64,000 nucleotides of DNA from Lachnospiraceae bacterium AC2031 (GCA_000687975.1 JIAB01000001.1:1240001-1304000); one strand, 5' to 3'; positions 12,321-22,238 are shown, numbered from the stretch's first letter. The notes: generated by a model not told the origin, from the letters alone. A program made the numbers and translations.

Positions 12321-13103
12321 TTAATCTCTAAGGAATCCTGTAAGAGGATCCGATGCAGATGCACCTCTGGTAAGCACTCTTCCAAGTCCTGAAAGATAAG
12401 CCTTACGTCCTGCATTTATTGCATCCTTAAATGCAGATGCCATAAGTGGAAGATCACCGGCAGTAGCAAGAGCCGTATTAGCCATAACTGCTGCGCATCC
12501 CATTTCCATTGCCTCACAAGCCTGTGAAGGACGGCCAATTCCTGCATCAACAATAATTGGAAGATCTATCTCATCTATAAGTATCTGAACGAACTCTTTT
12601 GTAGCAAGTCCCTTATTGGAACCAATTGGAGAAGCAAGGGGCATGATTGATGCTGCACCTGCATTTGCAAGGTCTCTAGCTGCATTTAGATCTGGATACA
12701 TATAAGGCATTACTACGAATCCTTCCTTTGCAAGGACTTCCGTAGCCTTGATAGTCTCTACATTATCTGGAAGAAGATACTTAGTATCTCTCATTATTTC
12801 AATCTTTACGAAGTTACCGCATCCAAGCTCTCTTGCGAGGCGAGCGATTCTTACAGCTTCTTCAGCATTTCTTGCACCACTTGTATTAGGAAGAAGTGTT
12901 ACTCCTTCAGGTATATAGTCAAGGATATTCTCATTATCCTTAGTGTTAGTTCTTCTTACTGCAAGAGTGATAAGCTCCGCTCCCGCATCACGTACTGCCG
13001 CCTCGATAAGCTTCATAGAATACTTACCTGAACCGAGAATAAAACGGGAAGTGAATTCCTTTCCTCCAATCACTAACTTGTCTTCTGTCTTAATGTCTTC
13101 CAT
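12321..13103 (-). CDS. thiG: Thiazole synthase ThiG
   Basis: 260 residues, full length. Condenses deoxyxylulose phosphate, dehydroglycine and ThiS-thiocarboxylate into the thiazole. The Schiff-base lysine is in [10 protein letters not shown] (residue ~105), and the phosphate-binding blocks [10 protein letters not shown] and [10 protein letters not shown] are intact. Located between thiF and thiH; ribosome site AAGGA. Confidence 0.97.
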   Translation of the reverse strand: MEDIKTEDKLVIGGKEFTSRFILGSGKYSMKLIEAAVRDAGAELITLAVRRTNTKDNENILDYIPEGVTLLPNTSGARNAEEAVRIARLARELGCGNFVKIEIMRDTKYLLPDNVETIKATEVLAKEGFVVMPYMYPDLNAARDLANAGAASIMPLASPIGSNKGLATKEFVQILIDEIDLPIIVDAGIGRPSQACEAMEMGCAAVMANTALATAGDLPLMASAFKDAINAGRKAYLSGLGRVLTRGASASDPLTGFLRD

Positions 13104-13174
13104 ATCATTTCCTTCTTTCTTTTTAGTTTTTAATCATATATTCATTTTTATAGTCCTAGACTTTTGTAGAACAC

Positions 13175-13810
13175 TTACACTTCTGTCTCTCCTGACAAAA
13201 TCCTAAGAACCATGTGTGCTTCGTGCGCCGCACATACCATAACTCTGGATGCGACAAGTCCGATGCCATCATTCACGTCGCTCTTTTCATCACCGCAGAG
13301 ATAAAACCTTCCAAATACCTTACGACTCTGTATAATATTTGCGCTTCCAAAGCCTGCCATCCCTGTTCCTGACAACATATATTTATCTGGAAAGGTTTCT
13401 AACACAGTATTAACCAGCATCGCCTTCTGGTCTGCTTTGTCAAATGCTTCGCAAATGATATCAGCCTCCCCAAGCAGCTCTGGTATATTCTCTTCGGTAA
13501 GCTTAACCGTATGTATTTCAATCTCAGTATATGGAGAAATATCCCTTAGATTCTCCAGACAGCACTCTGTCTTAGTTCTTCCAAGCTGACTCATTTTATA
13601 CTGCTGACGATTAAGATTTGTGATATCAACCTTATCAAAATCTATCAGTATCAGCTTGCCCACGCCTGCACGAGTAAGAGCAGTTGCTATATTAGAACCC
13701 AGTCCTCCAAGTCCACATATGGCAACAGTTGCATTTAGAAATGCATTCTGTCTTTCCTCTCCATGTCTCTCCACTAATGCCGCTATCCACTCTTCTCTAG
13801 AAGGGATCAT
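13175..13810 (-). CDS. thiF: ThiS adenylyltransferase ThiF
   Basis: 211 residues. E1-like enzyme that adenylates the ThiS C-terminus. Nucleotide motif CGLGGLGSN near residue 30, then DFDKVDITNLNRQQY. It is short compared with E. coli ThiF and lacks the paired CxxC zinc motifs, as in small Firmicute ThiF proteins. The start MIPSREEW is one base after the thiS stop; its GGAGG ribosome site is formed by the last Gly codons of thiS, so the two are translationally coupled. Confidence 0.92.
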   Translation of the reverse strand: MIPSREEWIAALVERHGEERQNAFLNATVAICGLGGLGSNIATALTRAGVGKLILIDFDKVDITNLNRQQYKMSQLGRTKTECCLENLRDISPYTEIEIHTVKLTEENIPELLGEADIICEAFDKADQKAMLVNTVLETFPDKYMLSGTGMAGFGSANIIQSRKVFGRFYLCGDEKSDVNDGIGLVASRVMVCAAHEAHMVLRILSGETEV

Positions 13811-13811
13811 A

Positions 13812-14006
13812 TCAGCCACCTCCCACGAAGCTTACAACTTCAACTGTATCTTCGTCTTTTAAAGTAGTCGCACTATAACTTGCCTTAGGCACTATTTCCA
13901 GATTTATCTCTACCGCTATACGTTCAGTAGAAAAGCCGAGCTTCTCAAGCATTTCCAGAACAGTAAGCCCAGCAAAGTCATAGCTCTCACCATTCACCTT
14001 GACCAT
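13812..14006 (-). CDS. thiS: Sulfur carrier protein ThiS
   Basis: 64 residues, ubiquitin-like, ending VEVVSFVGGG with the Gly-Gly tail that is adenylated by ThiF and then carries the thiocarboxylate sulfur. First gene of the operon, just downstream of the TPP riboswitch; AAGGAGG ribosome site. Confidence 0.95.
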   Translation of the reverse strand: MVKVNGESYDFAGLTVLEMLEKLGFSTERIAVEINLEIVPKASYSATTLKDEDTVEVVSFVGGG

Positions 14007-14058
14007 ATGTATTCCTCCTTATGATTTATATACTTTTAAATAGAGTGTCCCTTGCGAC

Positions 14059-14099
14059 ACAAAAAAACAGCTGAAATACCATCAGGTATATCAGCTGTT
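14059..14099 (-). terminator. Riboswitch-linked terminator of the thi operon
   Basis: AACAGCTGA...ACC pairs with GGT...TCAGCTGTT and is followed by TTTTTTG. Placed between the TPP aptamer and thiS, it is the expected off-state terminator. Confidence 0.88.
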
Positions 14100-14129
14100 A
14101 CTTCATTCACATAAAAGAATTAATTCTTT

Positions 14130-14213
14130 GACTCTTCCCTACGTTGGCATTATCCAAATCAGGTTAACGGGTCGAAGTTTATACTTCCTCTCAGCCAGCA
14201 CACTAGCTCCCCA
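14130..14213 (-). promoter_or_regulatory. TPP riboswitch
   Basis: On the minus strand the TPP aptamer signatures occur in order: GGGGAGC, GGCTGAGAGG, GACCCGTTAACCTGATTTGG, and TAATGCCAACGTAGGGAA. Binding of thiamine pyrophosphate is expected to favour the downstream terminator and shut off thiSFGH-tenI-thiC. Confidence 0.96.
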
Positions 14214-14256
14214 ATGATATTAATATCATATCCGTCTTTATTAAGTTCAGTGACTA

Positions 14257-14285
14257 ATTCTATTCCTGCCTCTCATTTTTGTCAA
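14257..14285 (-). promoter_or_regulatory. Sigma-A promoter of the thi operon
   Basis: TTGACA (14280-14285) and TAGAAT (14257-14262) separated by 17 bases, about 35 bases ahead of the aptamer. Confidence 0.85.
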
Positions 14286-14369
14286 TCTAAAATTTGTAAA
14301 AAAAACCTTCAACTTTTTGAAAAAAATTATTTTTATTGTTAAAAGTATCATTTTTCACCTTATTCCATA

Positions 14370-14942
14370 TTATGAGAATAATTTAAAAATACCTTTTGGT
14401 TTTGCCGCTTCTATTTCATTCATTTTTGAATCATATATATCTTGAATCTTTCTAAAGTCTATATCATTTCCAAAAGTAAGCTTTGCCTTCTGATAAGTCT
14501 GATGGAACTTCATTTCCCACGCCTTCATGACAGGATCTGACTCATGTTCTTTCTTCGCAATCTTAGTGGCATCCATATTACCGGAAGCAAGCAACATAAA
14601 TTCGAAAATATCCTCTTTAGTATTTGGAACCACAAAATTCTTAATCAAACTAGCAATCTTTTCATCTGTCGGATCCTTACCAGATATCTTCTTGGATATA
14701 GTATCAGTAACACCATTTCTCCATTTTTCAAGAGCCTCTATCTTCTTTGCCAACTGCCGTGTAGCACCAGAAGACTGTTCATATCTGAGTTCATATCCAC
14801 AAGCAGGGCAAACCGCAACAATACCATTAAATAAGTATCCGCATTGAGGACAATTTCTTGATTCTTTCTTTTTACCTATATTTCCTAATGAAAAATTGTC
14901 AAAGTTGAAATTAAAATTATTATTGTTATTTATAAGTGCCAT
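14370..14942 (-). CDS. Zinc-ribbon protein with helical C-terminal domain
   Basis: 190 residues. The start MALINNNNNF was chosen because GGGAG lies 9 bases upstream. An Asn/Phe-rich low-complexity N-terminus is followed by a zinc ribbon CPQCG...CPACG (Cys 31, 34, 45, 48). Residues ~65-190 are charged and helical and end in FKLFS. I do not recognise the family; the ribbon suggests a structural or regulatory role. It stands alone between the thi promoter and the HD gene. Confidence 0.65.
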   Translation of the reverse strand: MALINNNNNFNFNFDNFSLGNIGKKKESRNCPQCGYLFNGIVAVCPACGYELRYEQSSGATRQLAKKIEALEKWRNGVTDTISKKISGKDPTDEKIASLIKNFVVPNTKEDIFEFMLLASGNMDATKIAKKEHESDPVMKAWEMKFHQTYQKAKLTFGNDIDFRKIQDIYDSKMNEIEAAKPKGIFKLFS

Positions 14943-15144
14943 ATCTCTACTCCCTTCCATATATAGAGCAAAAGCATATAACCTATTAAGTTTCTGCTGT
15001 AACAGAACTTTGTGTGTCTTTATGTTTTATAAATACATTCTCCTCATCCAAAACAAATTCTACTCAATTATTTTACAAATATAACATTTAAAACAATTAC
15101 TATTTCCGCAAGATATGGCCTCATCATATTTTCGTCATATTTTT

Positions 15145-15609
15145 TTAAATTAAATGAAACTCTTCGCATAGAGCATCGTATCTCTTCTGCTCTCTTTCTT
15201 TTATTGGCTTAGTTGGATCATTTAACGTATGCGATATTACATCTGCATCTTTTAATAATTCATCGAACGGACTATCTACTGTTAGCTTATCGCCATGATG
15301 GTATATGGCTGAGCATATCATTTCTGTTTCATCAGGATTTGTAAGCTGGAGTTCTTCGAGTATCTGGCGAGCAAGCTCTGAACCTTTATGCTCGTGTTCT
15401 TCGTATGAACCAGTCTTGTATGCGTGCAGGTCGTGAAGCACCCCCGCCATCGCAGCAACTTCAGGATCAAAGCCACGCTTCTTAGCTAGAATTGTAGCAG
15501 CTAGAGCGACACCATTTAGATGTGTTATTGCGGCGGTACGCTCATCGATATCTTCCATCTTATACAGCTCTTCGTTGATGTAACTTCTAAGTTCCTTTAA
15601 TCTGCTCAT
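15145..15609 (-). CDS. HD-domain phosphohydrolase
   Basis: 154 residues. Metal-binding HD pattern: THLNGVA (His ~30), LHDLHAY (His-Asp ~59), ICSAIYHHGD (~100) and LLKDADVISH (~121), typical of small HD hydrolases acting on nucleotides or related phosphates. Substrate not predictable. AAGGAGG ribosome site; upstream is a long imperfect palindrome (15633-15710). Confidence 0.82.
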   Translation of the reverse strand: MSRLKELRSYINEELYKMEDIDERTAAITHLNGVALAATILAKKRGFDPEVAAMAGVLHDLHAYKTGSYEEHEHKGSELARQILEELQLTNPDETEMICSAIYHHGDKLTVDSPFDELLKDADVISHTLNDPTKPIKEREQKRYDALCEEFHLI

Positions 15610-15632
15610 GATATCCTCCTTGTTTTTGAAAA

Positions 15633-15710
15633 TGAGTCACTTCGCACGTCGGACGTAACTGTTGACTCATTTTTGAGTCACCTGTTACGTCGGACGTGCA
15701 AGGTGACTCA
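15633..15710. repeat. 78-bp imperfect palindrome
   Basis: Two 37-bp arms (15633-15669 and 15674-15710) are inverted repeats with ~7 mismatches around a tttt loop. Each arm is itself bordered by tgagtca/tgactca and carries acgtcggacgt. It lies between the HD gene and the small gene at 15881. Confidence 0.88.
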
Positions 15711-15784
15711 TTTTATATGATTATACTCCAGGTATGGGTAACAAAAGCGCAACAAAATGGCAACAATGAAGCCCATTAAAGCAA

Positions 15785-15824
15785 CAAAAAAGAGCTTTAC
15801 TCAGTTTTGAATAAAGCTCTTTTC
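15785..15824 (-). terminator. Terminator after the DUF6440-like gene
   Basis: AAAAGAGCTTTA pairs with TAAAGCTCTTTT and continues into TTTTTTGTTGCTTTA. The same post-terminator sequence follows the hsp20 terminator. Confidence 0.88.
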
Positions 15825-15880
15825 AACTATTTGATATTATTTACTCGAGAATATTTATTTGAGATTGTTTATTCGGTATT

Positions 15881-16063
15881 TTATTTCTCGATGATTGGGG
15901 TAACAATTGGCTTTCCCTCTCTATCTAGCAGTGGAGTTAGGCCGCCTGAATATCCGTCCTCATGATATAGATAATTTACGCCAGTTTCCTTGTCAACCCA
16001 GATCTGAGTTGAATTAACTGTGCCCTGTGAATAAACCTTCTTAAAACGATCATTTTTGCCCAT
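15881..16063 (-). CDS. Small conserved protein, DUF6440-like
   Basis: 60 residues from MGKNDRFKKVYSQG, with AAAGGAG 7 bases upstream (a longer reading overlaps that site). The line TGVNYLYHEDGYSGGLTPLL followed by DREGKPIVT matches a short family I know as DUF6440, of unknown function, common in gut Firmicutes. Single-gene unit with its own terminator. Confidence 0.75.
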   Translation of the reverse strand: MGKNDRFKKVYSQGTVNSTQIWVDKETGVNYLYHEDGYSGGLTPLLDREGKPIVTPIIEK

Positions 16064-16330
16064 TTCATGTCTCCTTTCGCGTGTCACGTATCAATAAAAA
16101 CAGTTAATTAGAAATGAAGCTAATTTATCGCATGCAGCTAACCAACGCACGCTGATAAGTAATCATCAACGAAATGATATCAAGAATGTGCATCAAAAAA
16201 CACGCTGAATCTATAAATCTTGTCCGCTTTAATTGTCTAAATGAGAAAAATAGAAAATCTATGTTAGTGTCATACCTTGACCGTATATATGGTTTACATG
16301 ACTTTGCGTCCCCAAATGATATATAAAATT

Positions 16331-16981
16331 TCATAGTTCATTTAGGACCCAGGCGAATCCTTTTGCCATCCTGACGTCTGGATCCTTGAAATGATTTCCT
16401 TCATTCCACTCCAACGTCACTTTGATCTCGGATTCAAGCTCGTCGCGCACTCGCTGGATTATGTCCGTCACCTGGGACATCATCTCATTTCGGGTCGCCG
16501 CTTCTTTCTTACCGAGGCTGAGGTACACCCGCGACGCCATTATGTCATTTGATGAAATGTACTCTTCGAACTTTGGATACCAAACTGAGGGAGATACCGC
16601 CGCAACACCTTCGAACCTATATGTCTGGTACGACGCCCACAGCGCAAAGAGCCCCGCCAACGAGTACCCTCCCAGATGTAAATGCGGATAATACTCCTCT
16701 CGCTCCCCGTAGATCTCATTTTCAATATAATCTAGCAGCGACTTAAGCGTCGTCCAACCCTGGCCGCCGAAATCTTCATCACCAAATGCAGCTGGAGCAA
16801 CCCAAGGCGACAGTTCGCGGTTCCAATCGTCCACCTTCACCGCGTGCAGCTGGAAATCCTCCGTGCCACTATACTCCCGAATTAGCTTAACCTCATTTTC
16901 GAGAAATGGAATCTCATGCATTCCAATCATCTGAATAAGGATATTCTCTGATTTCTCATTTCCGTAGCGAATTACCTTCAT
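16331..16981 (-). CDS. Alpha/beta hydrolase, esterase-like
   Basis: 216 residues. Nucleophile elbow GGYSLAG (~residue 115), a downstream His in NEGNHFKDPD (~200), and overall pattern of the Fes/IroE-like esterase families. ATG chosen after TTGGGGAT. No signal peptide, so cytoplasmic. Substrate unknown. Followed closely by nothing convincing; it sits 23 bases downstream of the exonuclease-like gene and may belong to the same operon. Confidence 0.75.
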   Translation of the reverse strand: MKVIRYGNEKSENILIQMIGMHEIPFLENEVKLIREYSGTEDFQLHAVKVDDWNRELSPWVAPAAFGDEDFGGQGWTTLKSLLDYIENEIYGEREEYYPHLHLGGYSLAGLFALWASYQTYRFEGVAAVSPSVWYPKFEEYISSNDIMASRVYLSLGKKEAATRNEMMSQVTDIIQRVRDELESEIKVTLEWNEGNHFKDPDVRMAKGFAWVLNEL

Positions 16982-17004
16982 ATTTATCCCCAAAATGCTT
17001 TAGC

Positions 17005-17586
17005 CTAGTTCAGGATAGCATTCTCATACACATCTATGTCGAGCTCAAGTAGCTTAACTATTTCTAATTCATCTATAGCATCAAAATATGCATTATGTGT
17101 TTCCCTATATCTCGGTTTTAGCATCCCCAGAATCTGTTCCACTCCATAGCCCCTCTTCAGTCTCCCCGACAGGCAACACTCCATGTCATCGGTGATAGCG
17201 CGGTTGTACTGCTTATAGGCAGCTATCTTCATGATGTCCACCCACGTGTAGGACGCAAGTTCAGGCAAATGACGATAATCAAATGAGGCATTATAAGCAA
17301 ATATAGTACTAACCGCCTCTTCATCCAACACGCTCTCTATACCCTCAATCGCTTCCTCACGCGACAGCACCTTAGTTTTCTTCTTCGGTGTATCAAAGAG
17401 GGTATTCGAAAACATTCCACCACTCTCATATTCAGGTGAAATGATATAATACTCCGATCTAATCTCTCTCTTAGTCTCCACGTCTGCAATGACGATACCG
17501 ATAGACATCACCTCGTCCGTCCAGGTAGTCTCAGTATCAAGGACTGCAAAGCGCTTGATTCCGTCTAGTTTATTCATCTCGTTCAT
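17005..17586 (-). CDS. DEDD-family 3'-5' exonuclease-like protein
   Basis: 193 residues. Exo I motif VLDTETTWTDE (DxE at ~17-19), Exo II region FAYNASFDYRHL (~95), and Exo III region ETHNAYFDAIDELEIV (His/Asn...Asp at ~165), consistent with the RNase T/DnaQ superfamily. Its ATG overlaps the stop of the phosphatase gene (ATGA), so translation is coupled. Substrate (RNA or DNA) not determinable. Confidence 0.75.
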   Translation of the reverse strand: MNEMNKLDGIKRFAVLDTETTWTDEVMSIGIVIADVETKREIRSEYYIISPEYESGGMFSNTLFDTPKKKTKVLSREEAIEGIESVLDEEAVSTIFAYNASFDYRHLPELASYTWVDIMKIAAYKQYNRAITDDMECCLSGRLKRGYGVEQILGMLKPRYRETHNAYFDAIDELEIVKLLELDIDVYENAILN

Positions 17587-17900
17587 ATATACTCATCCAC
17601 GTAACTATGTAATATATCCTGCAACTCCTCGTCCATATATTCAAAGTCATCAGGGATATTCAGTGTTACAATCTGCTTTCCACTCACTTCTTCGGAGTAC
17701 TTCTCACGAAGTCTCCTCAAATGCTTCTTCTCAAAGCAAAATATCAAATCTGCCCATCCAATTAACCCAGGAGTGACTTTAATCCTGGAGTTTTTCTCAG
17801 TGCCAGCAGATCTAACACAATGTCCGTTAACTCCGTCAAATAACTTCTCAGCAGTTAAGCTACGCCGCTTATTCTGGCTGCATACAAATAATATATTCAA
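17583..17900 (-). CDS. Low-molecular-weight phosphatase-like protein
   Basis: 105 residues. Starts LNILFVCSQNKRRS at a TTG codon after AAGGG. The P-loop CSQNKRR fits Cx5R of the low-molecular-weight tyrosine phosphatase fold, and IPDDFEYMDEEL near residue 85 supplies the general-acid Asp region. Shorter than classical LMW-PTPs (~150), as in a compact bacterial subfamily. Overlaps the exonuclease gene by 4 bases. Confidence 0.78.
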   Translation of the reverse strand: MNILFVCSQNKRRSLTAEKLFDGVNGHCVRSAGTEKNSRIKVTPGLIGWADLIFCFEKKHLRRLREKYSEEVSGKQIVTLNIPDDFEYMDEELQDILHSYVDEYI

Positions 17901-18180
17901 ATACTAAACCCTTCTAAATTAATTAAATCATAGCATTACTATAGATTTCTCATATTTTCTCTTATCTAATCCGCATAAAATATATTGATAAACAAATAAT
18001 AGATTTAACACGATTTGTAATAATAATTATTATAATTTATAATTTAAATGACAGCAACATTACTGAAATATAAATACAATTATGAAACAGACAGCAATTC
18101 TACTCTATAATATTTTAGAATACCATCAGCTTTAATACTGACATTTATAGATTTTTCTTTAATTTTTCGAGGTGTTTAAA

Positions 18181-18852
18181 ATGAATAATAAAAAGCAGAA
18201 AACAAGTAACTTTAGATATATATTTATAATATCATTGGGAACATTGGCCATCATTGCTTCGATTGTTTTTGTAAGTTGGGGAAAAATTAATATTTCCTGG
18301 TTTACCGGTATATCAATAGTTGGTGGTATCTTTATCATAGTAGGTGCCTTAGCGAATGAGAAATATAAAAAAAACCAAGAGGTATTAAACTACTTAAATG
18401 CTGGAATATATATTAATCAAGAAGCCAAAATACATAGAATAATAGGCACCCAAAAAGCGAATCAAGATAATAAAGATTTTGAAACTTGGAGTGAGTATAT
18501 ATTAAATAAAGTATATATACTAAATACACCAAATTACAAAAAAGAACTTTACAAATGTTTACTTCGAGAACGTAAGGATTGTCAGGCAAGTAGTGATATG
18601 ATGAAAACAATCGTTTTGCCTGGAGAACTAGGATTGGTAACTGCGTTTAAAGATAGTTTCCCTAACGGATATGATTTAGTTGGAGTATTTATTTTAACTT
18701 TTGTAGTTATAATACTTATAGTTATTGAAGTAACAGAATTAGAAAACAGAATAGCTTTTATTGATGATTTTATTGAAGCAATAGATATATATGAGAAAGA
18801 ACAAAAAGAGGCTGAGGAAAATAAGACTAAATCTGTAATGTCAAATAATTAA
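18181..18852 (+). CDS. AT-rich membrane protein of unknown function
   Basis: 223 residues, the only plus-strand gene in the first 40 kb. Start ATGAATAATAAAAAG follows GAGGTG. Two adjacent helices near the N-terminus (~12-30, ~36-56), a hydrophilic middle of ~100 residues, a third helix (LVGVFILTFVVIILIVIEV, ~165-185) and an acidic/lysine-rich tail. Base composition is more A/T than neighbouring core genes, and it borders the helicase/HNH block, so it may be part of that accessory island. No family recognised. Confidence 0.6.
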   Translation: MNNKKQKTSNFRYIFIISLGTLAIIASIVFVSWGKINISWFTGISIVGGIFIIVGALANEKYKKNQEVLNYLNAGIYINQEAKIHRIIGTQKANQDNKDFETWSEYILNKVYILNTPNYKKELYKCLLRERKDCQASSDMMKTIVLPGELGLVTAFKDSFPNGYDLVGVFILTFVVIILIVIEVTELENRIAFIDDFIEAIDIYEKEQKEAEENKTKSVMSNN

Positions 18853-19346
18853 GTTTAGTTATCTATCAGCCTCCAGAGCATTCATAATAGCCTCAAAACA
18901 CGGATATATTATTATTATATCACCTTTTTTCTAAAACAATTATATTATTCAAACTCGCAAAGACCTTCGTAGTCCAGTTCTGTTTTAAGGTTATTTCTAT
19001 ACTATTTTGTATATAAAGTGGTCGTTTTTCCTCTCATTATCCGGTATTTGGAATGAGAAATAGTACCATTTTAGTACCGGAAGTTGGGAAGTAGATTTAC
19101 CATTCCATAGGGATATTATGGGGCAGGTGAGGTGAAAAATCAATAGAGATTTCTCATATTGTGCTCTTGAATGTTCTTAGCCCACATTGCTTCGATCTGT
19201 AAGTATAAATTATGGTGTACTTCCTCATCGGATGATTCATTAAACAGTTAAGTCTGGATTCCGAGTGAGGCGCTAATCACTGTAAATATTGGCAATAGTA
19301 CCAAAACTTCTCTTACGACTGGCGAGATATATACTTACTATCATTT
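18853..19346. other. Gene-free 494-bp gap
   Basis: No ORF with a ribosome site on either strand. AT-rich, with a short inverted repeat CCGGTA...TACCGG (about 19041-19080). It separates convergent genes, the plus-strand membrane protein and the minus-strand helicase. I see no clear terminator with a U-run. Confidence 0.6.
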
Positions 19347-22238
19347 TTATATGCTTCCCATAATCCTAAGTCTATTCACTTTCCCCGCTTTTTTTACATA
19401 CGAATCTGTTGCTGCAAGTATTTCTTGAATTTTATCTGGTATAGCCTGGCTCTTTTTTATACCCGGTTGTACGATACAAATACTTCCACGCAATACTTTT
19501 CCAGATGCTTTTAGTTCTTTAATCATATCTTTAAAATCACCACCCTTTTTCACCACGCAGTGCCCCGCATTGTGGCGACTTGTAAACTTTTCGATTAACT
19601 TTCCTTTCGTTGCAAACCATGTTACCGACTTTATTGCTTGTCCAGACACTTCATATACATCACCAACACTATTGTTATACGAAGATGAACCCATTTTTTT
19701 GACATGATACAATTCAACAATCAGTTCATTATCTGTTTCACGAATTGTAATATAGTCTGCCATCTCACCCGAACTATGGTCATATATAATATATTTAAAT
19801 TTTTCATCTGCCTCTAAGATTTTGTATAATGCATCTTGAATTGATACCCTTTTATCACTGTTATCTTTTCTAAATTCCAACTTCAAATTTGTATTATAAC
19901 GTTTCCAATCAATCCCTTCTATGATCCCATTGTCAAATAACTCGCCCTCAAAATCACCTTCTATCACATCAATACCCGTTATCGTCGTATCTTTTACAGT
20001 TTTATAAATTAGCGGTTGTTCCGTGAGAAATCTGTCCAATAATATTTCATCTTTTCCTGAACACACAATAAATTCATTTCCCAAACTTCTATATCTGGCT
20101 TTTATATCGCATTCCAAGTTTTCTGAAATTTCTCCAATAGAAACCTTAATTGAGACTTTTTCCTTCTCGCTTTTTTCCACCGAAACTACAGCATCCGTTA
20201 GCCTGCAATACTCATAATCCAAGCCTTTACTACGATACTTAATTACTGGATCACAATTATATGTCTCTGCAGTAAAATCCGCATAAAAGATATCTTCTGG
20301 ATATTCTACAAGAGCTTGGGGTTGTGGCAGAAAATCAAAATTTGTATTTGTCTTTACCTTTATATTTTTATTTGCTATTTTCTTTCCCAAACTATCACAC
20401 CACTGTATATAATCTTTTAAGTTTTTGTACGCACTACTCCAAACCTTCGAGGCACTACTATATCCAATCGTAATATCTCCTTCAACAGCATCTACCGCCT
20501 TACAAAATGCATGCCCAGCAGAATACATTCTTCCGGAATCTTTATCTATTGCATCACTCACATCTGAACCAGCCATTATTCTATATGACTCTCCTGATTG
20601 CGATTGCTTACTCAACATTCCAGAATTAAAAATCTCGAAATTTGTCAGTTTCCCTAATACTTTATATATTTCTGACTTTGGTATTGGCTCATACGAAGCA
20701 CAAAATGACGATACCAAGTCATCATACATTGCCTCAGAATGTTTTTGCGAATATATATGTACCATATGAGTATCTGTTTGGTAATGTATTATATATAAAA
20801 TGTATTCAAGATTAACCTTATCACCACTTCCCATCCAAAGTGGTGAAACATATTCTAATCCAATTCCTACTACCGTGTTTTCTTGCTTATTTCTTAATAT
20901 TCTTCCTGCCACATTACATGCCTCAGGAAAATCAGCGTTTATATCAAAACTCATCGAGCGATAAATTTTCACATGACAATTGGGTCTAATTGCGTGAACC
21001 GGAACACTTTCGAGAATACGCTCATCATCCACAACATATTCTTTGCAATAATATCTATTTTCCTGTTCACTTTTGTTTTTTCCCTCACTCATTCCAATAA
21101 TCATATCCTGCCATACCGCATCTTTGGAATAGAGTAAATTGTTCTCAATTTCTAATTCTTCATTATTTACAGCTATAAATTTTGCTTTTCCTATATTCTT
21201 TGCATTTGTCCGGGCAAATCTACCAATAAACTGTAATGTACTCGCAAGAGATTTATGAGGAACATGTATTGCCGCGATTTTAAGATTAGGAAAATCATAT
21301 CCCTCTCCAAGCATATCTACACACACAATTCCATCTAGTTCCCCGGAATGTAATAATTCCAAAATATGCTTAACCTTGGAATTGCTCATCGAACTATCTA
21401 CCTTTGAAAGTTTTAATGATGTATTATTTCTATACAACTCCTCCAACTTTTCAGCACTAGCTTTAGTATCAGTACGTACCATCAGATAATGCTCATATCC
21501 CGCTTTTCGATCATTTAGCAATACCTCTTCAGCTCTTTTAGCAATACACAAATCATTTTCTTCTCCACTCTCCACGGAAACATATTGAATTCCGCCAAAA
21601 ATACCATCTTCATATGCCTTCGAAAGTGGATAATCATATATTATTTCGCCTGATAACTCTTTTCTGTCCAACCTAAATGGTGTTGCGGTAAATAACACAT
21701 GCGTTGCTGCTGATAGATTTACTAATATCTGCTGCCATGTTTTAGCCGGAGTATGATGAGCCTCATCAACTTCCACCAAATCAATATTCGCTTTCGCCCA
21801 ATCAGATTCGCTTAGACTAAGTGCGCAATTAGGCGTAGCAACAATAACATCTGCTTGCTCTAATTCTTTTTGATATTCTTCTGTATATAAATGTTCCAAC
21901 TCAAAAACGTTAGGCTTTTTCATTGAAGAATTAAATACATTAGCTACACACAATGTTCTAAGCTCTGAAAAGTCTTCTGAAATTTGACCACGAACCATTT
22001 TGCTTGGTGTAACTACCAACACTCGTTGTTTTCTGATTAAATATGGGGCCAACATAAGCACAGCTGTTTTTCCTGATCCCGTAGGCATAATAACAATAGC
22101 CGCATCCTTTTTGTCAAGCGTAAAAAATGATGATATTGCATGAATCGCTCCTAATTGAGCATTTCGTAATCCTTTACTTTCTTCCGAATCTATGGGATAT
22201 TTTATTGTATTGTAATGAAATTCAAAATAATTCCCCAT
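19347..22238 (-). CDS. Large SF2 (DEAD/DEAH) helicase with C-terminal nuclease-like domain
   Basis: 963 residues. Motifs: Walker A MPTGSGKT (~52), DEAH (~157), TATPFR (~185), and motif VI QFIGRFARTN (~345), as in type III restriction/UvrB-like translocases. The middle (~420-830) is unrecognised. Residues ~850-900 contain ADYITIRETDNELIVELYHV then KK, with the D...ExK spacing of a PD-(D/E)XK nuclease. Such fusions of helicase and nuclease are common in anti-phage defence. GGAAGG ribosome site. Downstream of the NERD gene by 208 bases. Role in defence is inferred from architecture and neighbours. Confidence 0.8.
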   Translation of the reverse strand: MGNYFEFHYNTIKYPIDSEESKGLRNAQLGAIHAISSFFTLDKKDAAIVIMPTGSGKTAVLMLAPYLIRKQRVLVVTPSKMVRGQISEDFSELRTLCVANVFNSSMKKPNVFELEHLYTEEYQKELEQADVIVATPNCALSLSESDWAKANIDLVEVDEAHHTPAKTWQQILVNLSAATHVLFTATPFRLDRKELSGEIIYDYPLSKAYEDGIFGGIQYVSVESGEENDLCIAKRAEEVLLNDRKAGYEHYLMVRTDTKASAEKLEELYRNNTSLKLSKVDSSMSNSKVKHILELLHSGELDGIVCVDMLGEGYDFPNLKIAAIHVPHKSLASTLQFIGRFARTNAKNIGKAKFIAVNNEELEIENNLLYSKDAVWQDMIIGMSEGKNKSEQENRYYCKEYVVDDERILESVPVHAIRPNCHVKIYRSMSFDINADFPEACNVAGRILRNKQENTVVGIGLEYVSPLWMGSGDKVNLEYILYIIHYQTDTHMVHIYSQKHSEAMYDDLVSSFCASYEPIPKSEIYKVLGKLTNFEIFNSGMLSKQSQSGESYRIMAGSDVSDAIDKDSGRMYSAGHAFCKAVDAVEGDITIGYSSASKVWSSAYKNLKDYIQWCDSLGKKIANKNIKVKTNTNFDFLPQPQALVEYPEDIFYADFTAETYNCDPVIKYRSKGLDYEYCRLTDAVVSVEKSEKEKVSIKVSIGEISENLECDIKARYRSLGNEFIVCSGKDEILLDRFLTEQPLIYKTVKDTTITGIDVIEGDFEGELFDNGIIEGIDWKRYNTNLKLEFRKDNSDKRVSIQDALYKILEADEKFKYIIYDHSSGEMADYITIRETDNELIVELYHVKKMGSSSYNNSVGDVYEVSGQAIKSVTWFATKGKLIEKFTSRHNAGHCVVKKGGDFKDMIKELKASGKVLRGSICIVQPGIKKSQAIPDKIQEILAATDSYVKKAGKVNRLRIMGSI

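Noticed and set aside
16125-16334. 69-codon ORF overlapping the esterase stop (ATGA)
   Set aside because: No independent ribosome site, odd composition with many rare patterns and no recognisable relative; translational coupling is possible but unsupported.
18853-19346. Hidden small gene or integration site
   Set aside because: No ribosome-linked ORF, no tRNA fragment and no direct repeats flanking the island that I can see.
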